Shown here in pieces: positions 61,863 to 64,000 of a stretch of DNA of 64,000 nt (position 1 is the first letter of the stretch; every line of letters begins with the position of its first letter). Under the pieces are notes generated by a model that was not told where the DNA came from, searched no databases, and worked only from the letters and a program-made list of their open reading frames with translations. This DNA is from Quisquiliibacterium transsilvanicum. GTDB taxonomy: Bacteria; Pseudomonadota; Gammaproteobacteria; Burkholderiales; Burkholderiaceae_E. The DNA lies in assembly GCF_014202215.1 (NCBI RefSeq), contig NZ_JACHGB010000002.1:62001-126000 (forward strand), read 5' to 3'. The translations under genes were made by a program, and so were the position numbers.

Positions 61863-62351
61863 TCAGCGCGGCCCGGCGAACATCCCCTTGGGTCCGGCCA
61901 GCCGTGACCCGGGGCCGAGTCCGCGTTTCTCGAACCAGCCCTGGGTCATCTCGAGGGCGTAGCGGACCGGCCGCGCCGAGCAGTGGCTGTCCTCGCTCAT
62001 CGGCTGCATCCGCGCCACGTTGACGATGCTGCCGTCGTCGGCCAGAAATGCGATCGACAGCGGCACCTTCGTGTTGCGCATCCAGAAGCACTGGCTGCCC
62101 GGCGACTCGAACACGAACAGCATCCCCTCGGATGGCCCCAGGTGCTCGCGGAACATCAGTCCCCTGGCCCGGCTGCGGTCGTCTGCCGCCACCTCGGCGC
62201 TGATCAGGTGGATGCCGGCCTGCAGCTCCACGCGCGGCAGGGGCGCCTGCGCCTGGGTTTGCGCGGAGGCCGAAGCGGCCGCCGCCAGCAGCGCGGCGAT
62301 GACCAGGAATGCGGCCGCGATGCGGCCCGATGGTGTCGGAAAGGCGTTCAT
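61863..62351 (-). CDS. DUF192 secreted protein
   Basis: 162 residues with signal peptide ([20 protein letters not shown]). The DUF192 domain is seen in [40 protein letters not shown] and [20 protein letters not shown]. The function is unknown in the family. Convergent with the OmpA-type gene; divergent from icd, with 108 bp between them. Confidence 0.88.
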   Translation of the reverse strand: MNAFPTPSGRIAAAFLVIAALLAAAASASAQTQAQAPLPRVELQAGIHLISAEVAADDRSRARGLMFREHLGPSEGMLFVFESPGSQCFWMRNTKVPLSIAFLADDGSIVNVARMQPMSEDSHCSARPVRYALEMTQGWFEKRGLGPGSRLAGPKGMFAGPR

Positions 62352-62399
62352 GCCGACATGCTAGCGCCTATCGCATGGCTTCGGATGGGCGCGATCGGG

Positions 62400-62405
62400 C
62401 ATAAT
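62400..62405 (+). promoter_or_regulatory. Candidate -10 of icd promoter
   Basis: CATAAT followed by CGGGG, 55 bp upstream of the icd start. No clear -35 was found. Confidence 0.4.
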
Positions 62406-62459
62406 CGGGGCAGGGCTCCGACCTCCCGTATCAGCAGTACCTCAGACAGGAAACTCCAC

Positions 62460-63713
<1,254 letters not shown>

Positions 63714-63730
63714 CACCTGCCCGGGGCGTT

Positions 63731-64000
63731 TCAGCACGCCCCAGCCGGTTCCAGACAGAGCCCCAGATCGTTGATTCGACTGGGGTTTTCTGTTTCTGAT
63801 GTCCCGGACGCTTCGTTGGCTTCCCGGCGTGGCACATGGAATCGGCGGCGCGCGCGGAATTCCTGCGGCCTGCGCCAGCGCAGCCGGCCCGATCCAGCGT
63901 GTCGAGCAGAGCCGCGCAACGTCCCGCAGATTACGCGTCACGATGGCATCGGCCTGTGCCGCCACCGCCGACTCGATAAGGTGGTTGTCGGCTGCATCAT
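63731..64000 (-). pseudogene. PIN-domain (VapC-like) toxin fragment, apparently frameshifted
   Basis: From the right edge, the minus strand reads DAADNHLIESAVAAQADAIV TRNLRDVA in two blocks, the C-terminal half of a PIN nuclease with an acidic active-site region and the usual NLRD. The same frame then runs without family likeness. A shift of one frame near 63900 restores RPQEFRARRRF, similar to the usual PQEF ending, and reaches a stop at 63731. So the gene probably carries a frameshift; an assembly error is possible. The N-terminal half and any antitoxin are outside the window. Confidence 0.45.
63761..63789 (+). terminator. Intrinsic terminator of icd
   Basis: Stem CCCCAG / CTGGGG extended by TCG/CGA with a one-base bulge, loop TTGATT, followed by TTTTCTGTTTCT. 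This is the clearest rho-independent terminator in the window. Confidence 0.85.

Overview
The window is GC-rich (very roughly two thirds G+C), densely coded chromosome of a betaproteobacterium, most likely Burkholderiales. The evidence is the gene content and order: thrB beside polA; a Rieske oxygenase followed by xseB-ispA-dxs; exbB-exbD-lpxK-Trm112-kdsB-adk; divergent xseA followed by sodB; an EarP/EF-P(Arg32) pair; a TctC/Bug-type binding protein; and a PA2778/PA2779-like pair. No rRNA, tRNA, CRISPR array, phage or transposase gene was seen. Genes are tightly packed: ten junctions are 4-nt ATGA/GTGA stop-start overlaps, and several starts are GTG or TTG.

Layout. 1-5353: homoserine kinase (cut by the left edge), a LOG-family protein, DNA polymerase I and a ZIP metal transporter. 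5359-17418: a heavy-metal (probably copper) resistance island. It has a leftward operon (SHOCT protein, cupredoxin, TolC-type channel, periplasmic accessory protein, RND adaptor, HME-RND pump, small periplasmic protein), a CusRS-like two-component system and a divergent P1B-ATPase. Two near-identical 24-bp sites with an ATTAC-N6-GTAAT core lie upstream of the SHOCT gene and between cusR and the ATPase, and probably tie the island into one regulon. 17528-25680: sulfurtransferase, EamA transporter, Rieske oxygenase, the xseB-ispA-dxs isoprenoid cluster, a MaoC dehydratase and YajQ. 25742-32493: C39-like lipoprotein with its PA2779-like partner, the ABC-F ATPase Uup, ArgG and DNA polymerase IV. 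32490-38743: a two-component system coupled to dinB, an ECF-like sigma factor and a MacAB-type exporter. 38740-43341: argD-argF followed by patatin, HAD and HPP genes in one leftward run. 43704-51535: a receiver-domain protein, efp/earP, oxidoreductase, TctC, KTSC, amidase and SDR. 51697-63713: a membrane pyrophosphatase with a C-terminal OmpA-like domain, adk-kdsB-Trm112-lpxK-exbD-exbB, xseA, sodB, an OmpA-type lipoprotein, a DUF192 protein and icd. A damaged PIN-domain fragment runs off the right edge.

The most unusual non-coding feature is a family of modular palindromic repeats confined to two large intergenic gaps (24456-25194 and 30553-31323). Two full copies (241 and 243 bp) have 34-35 bp terminal inverted repeats that differ between copies but match within each copy. 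A third (235 bp) looks like a 110-bp palindrome, present alone elsewhere, into which a related core has been inserted between 11-bp direct repeats. A core-less remnant is also present. No known repeat name could be assigned. Other notable items are the pyrophosphatase-OmpA fusion, an ArgG with a Lys/Ala/Pro-rich tail, a CapV-like orphan patatin in the arginine operon, and several short tandem duplications at gene ends.
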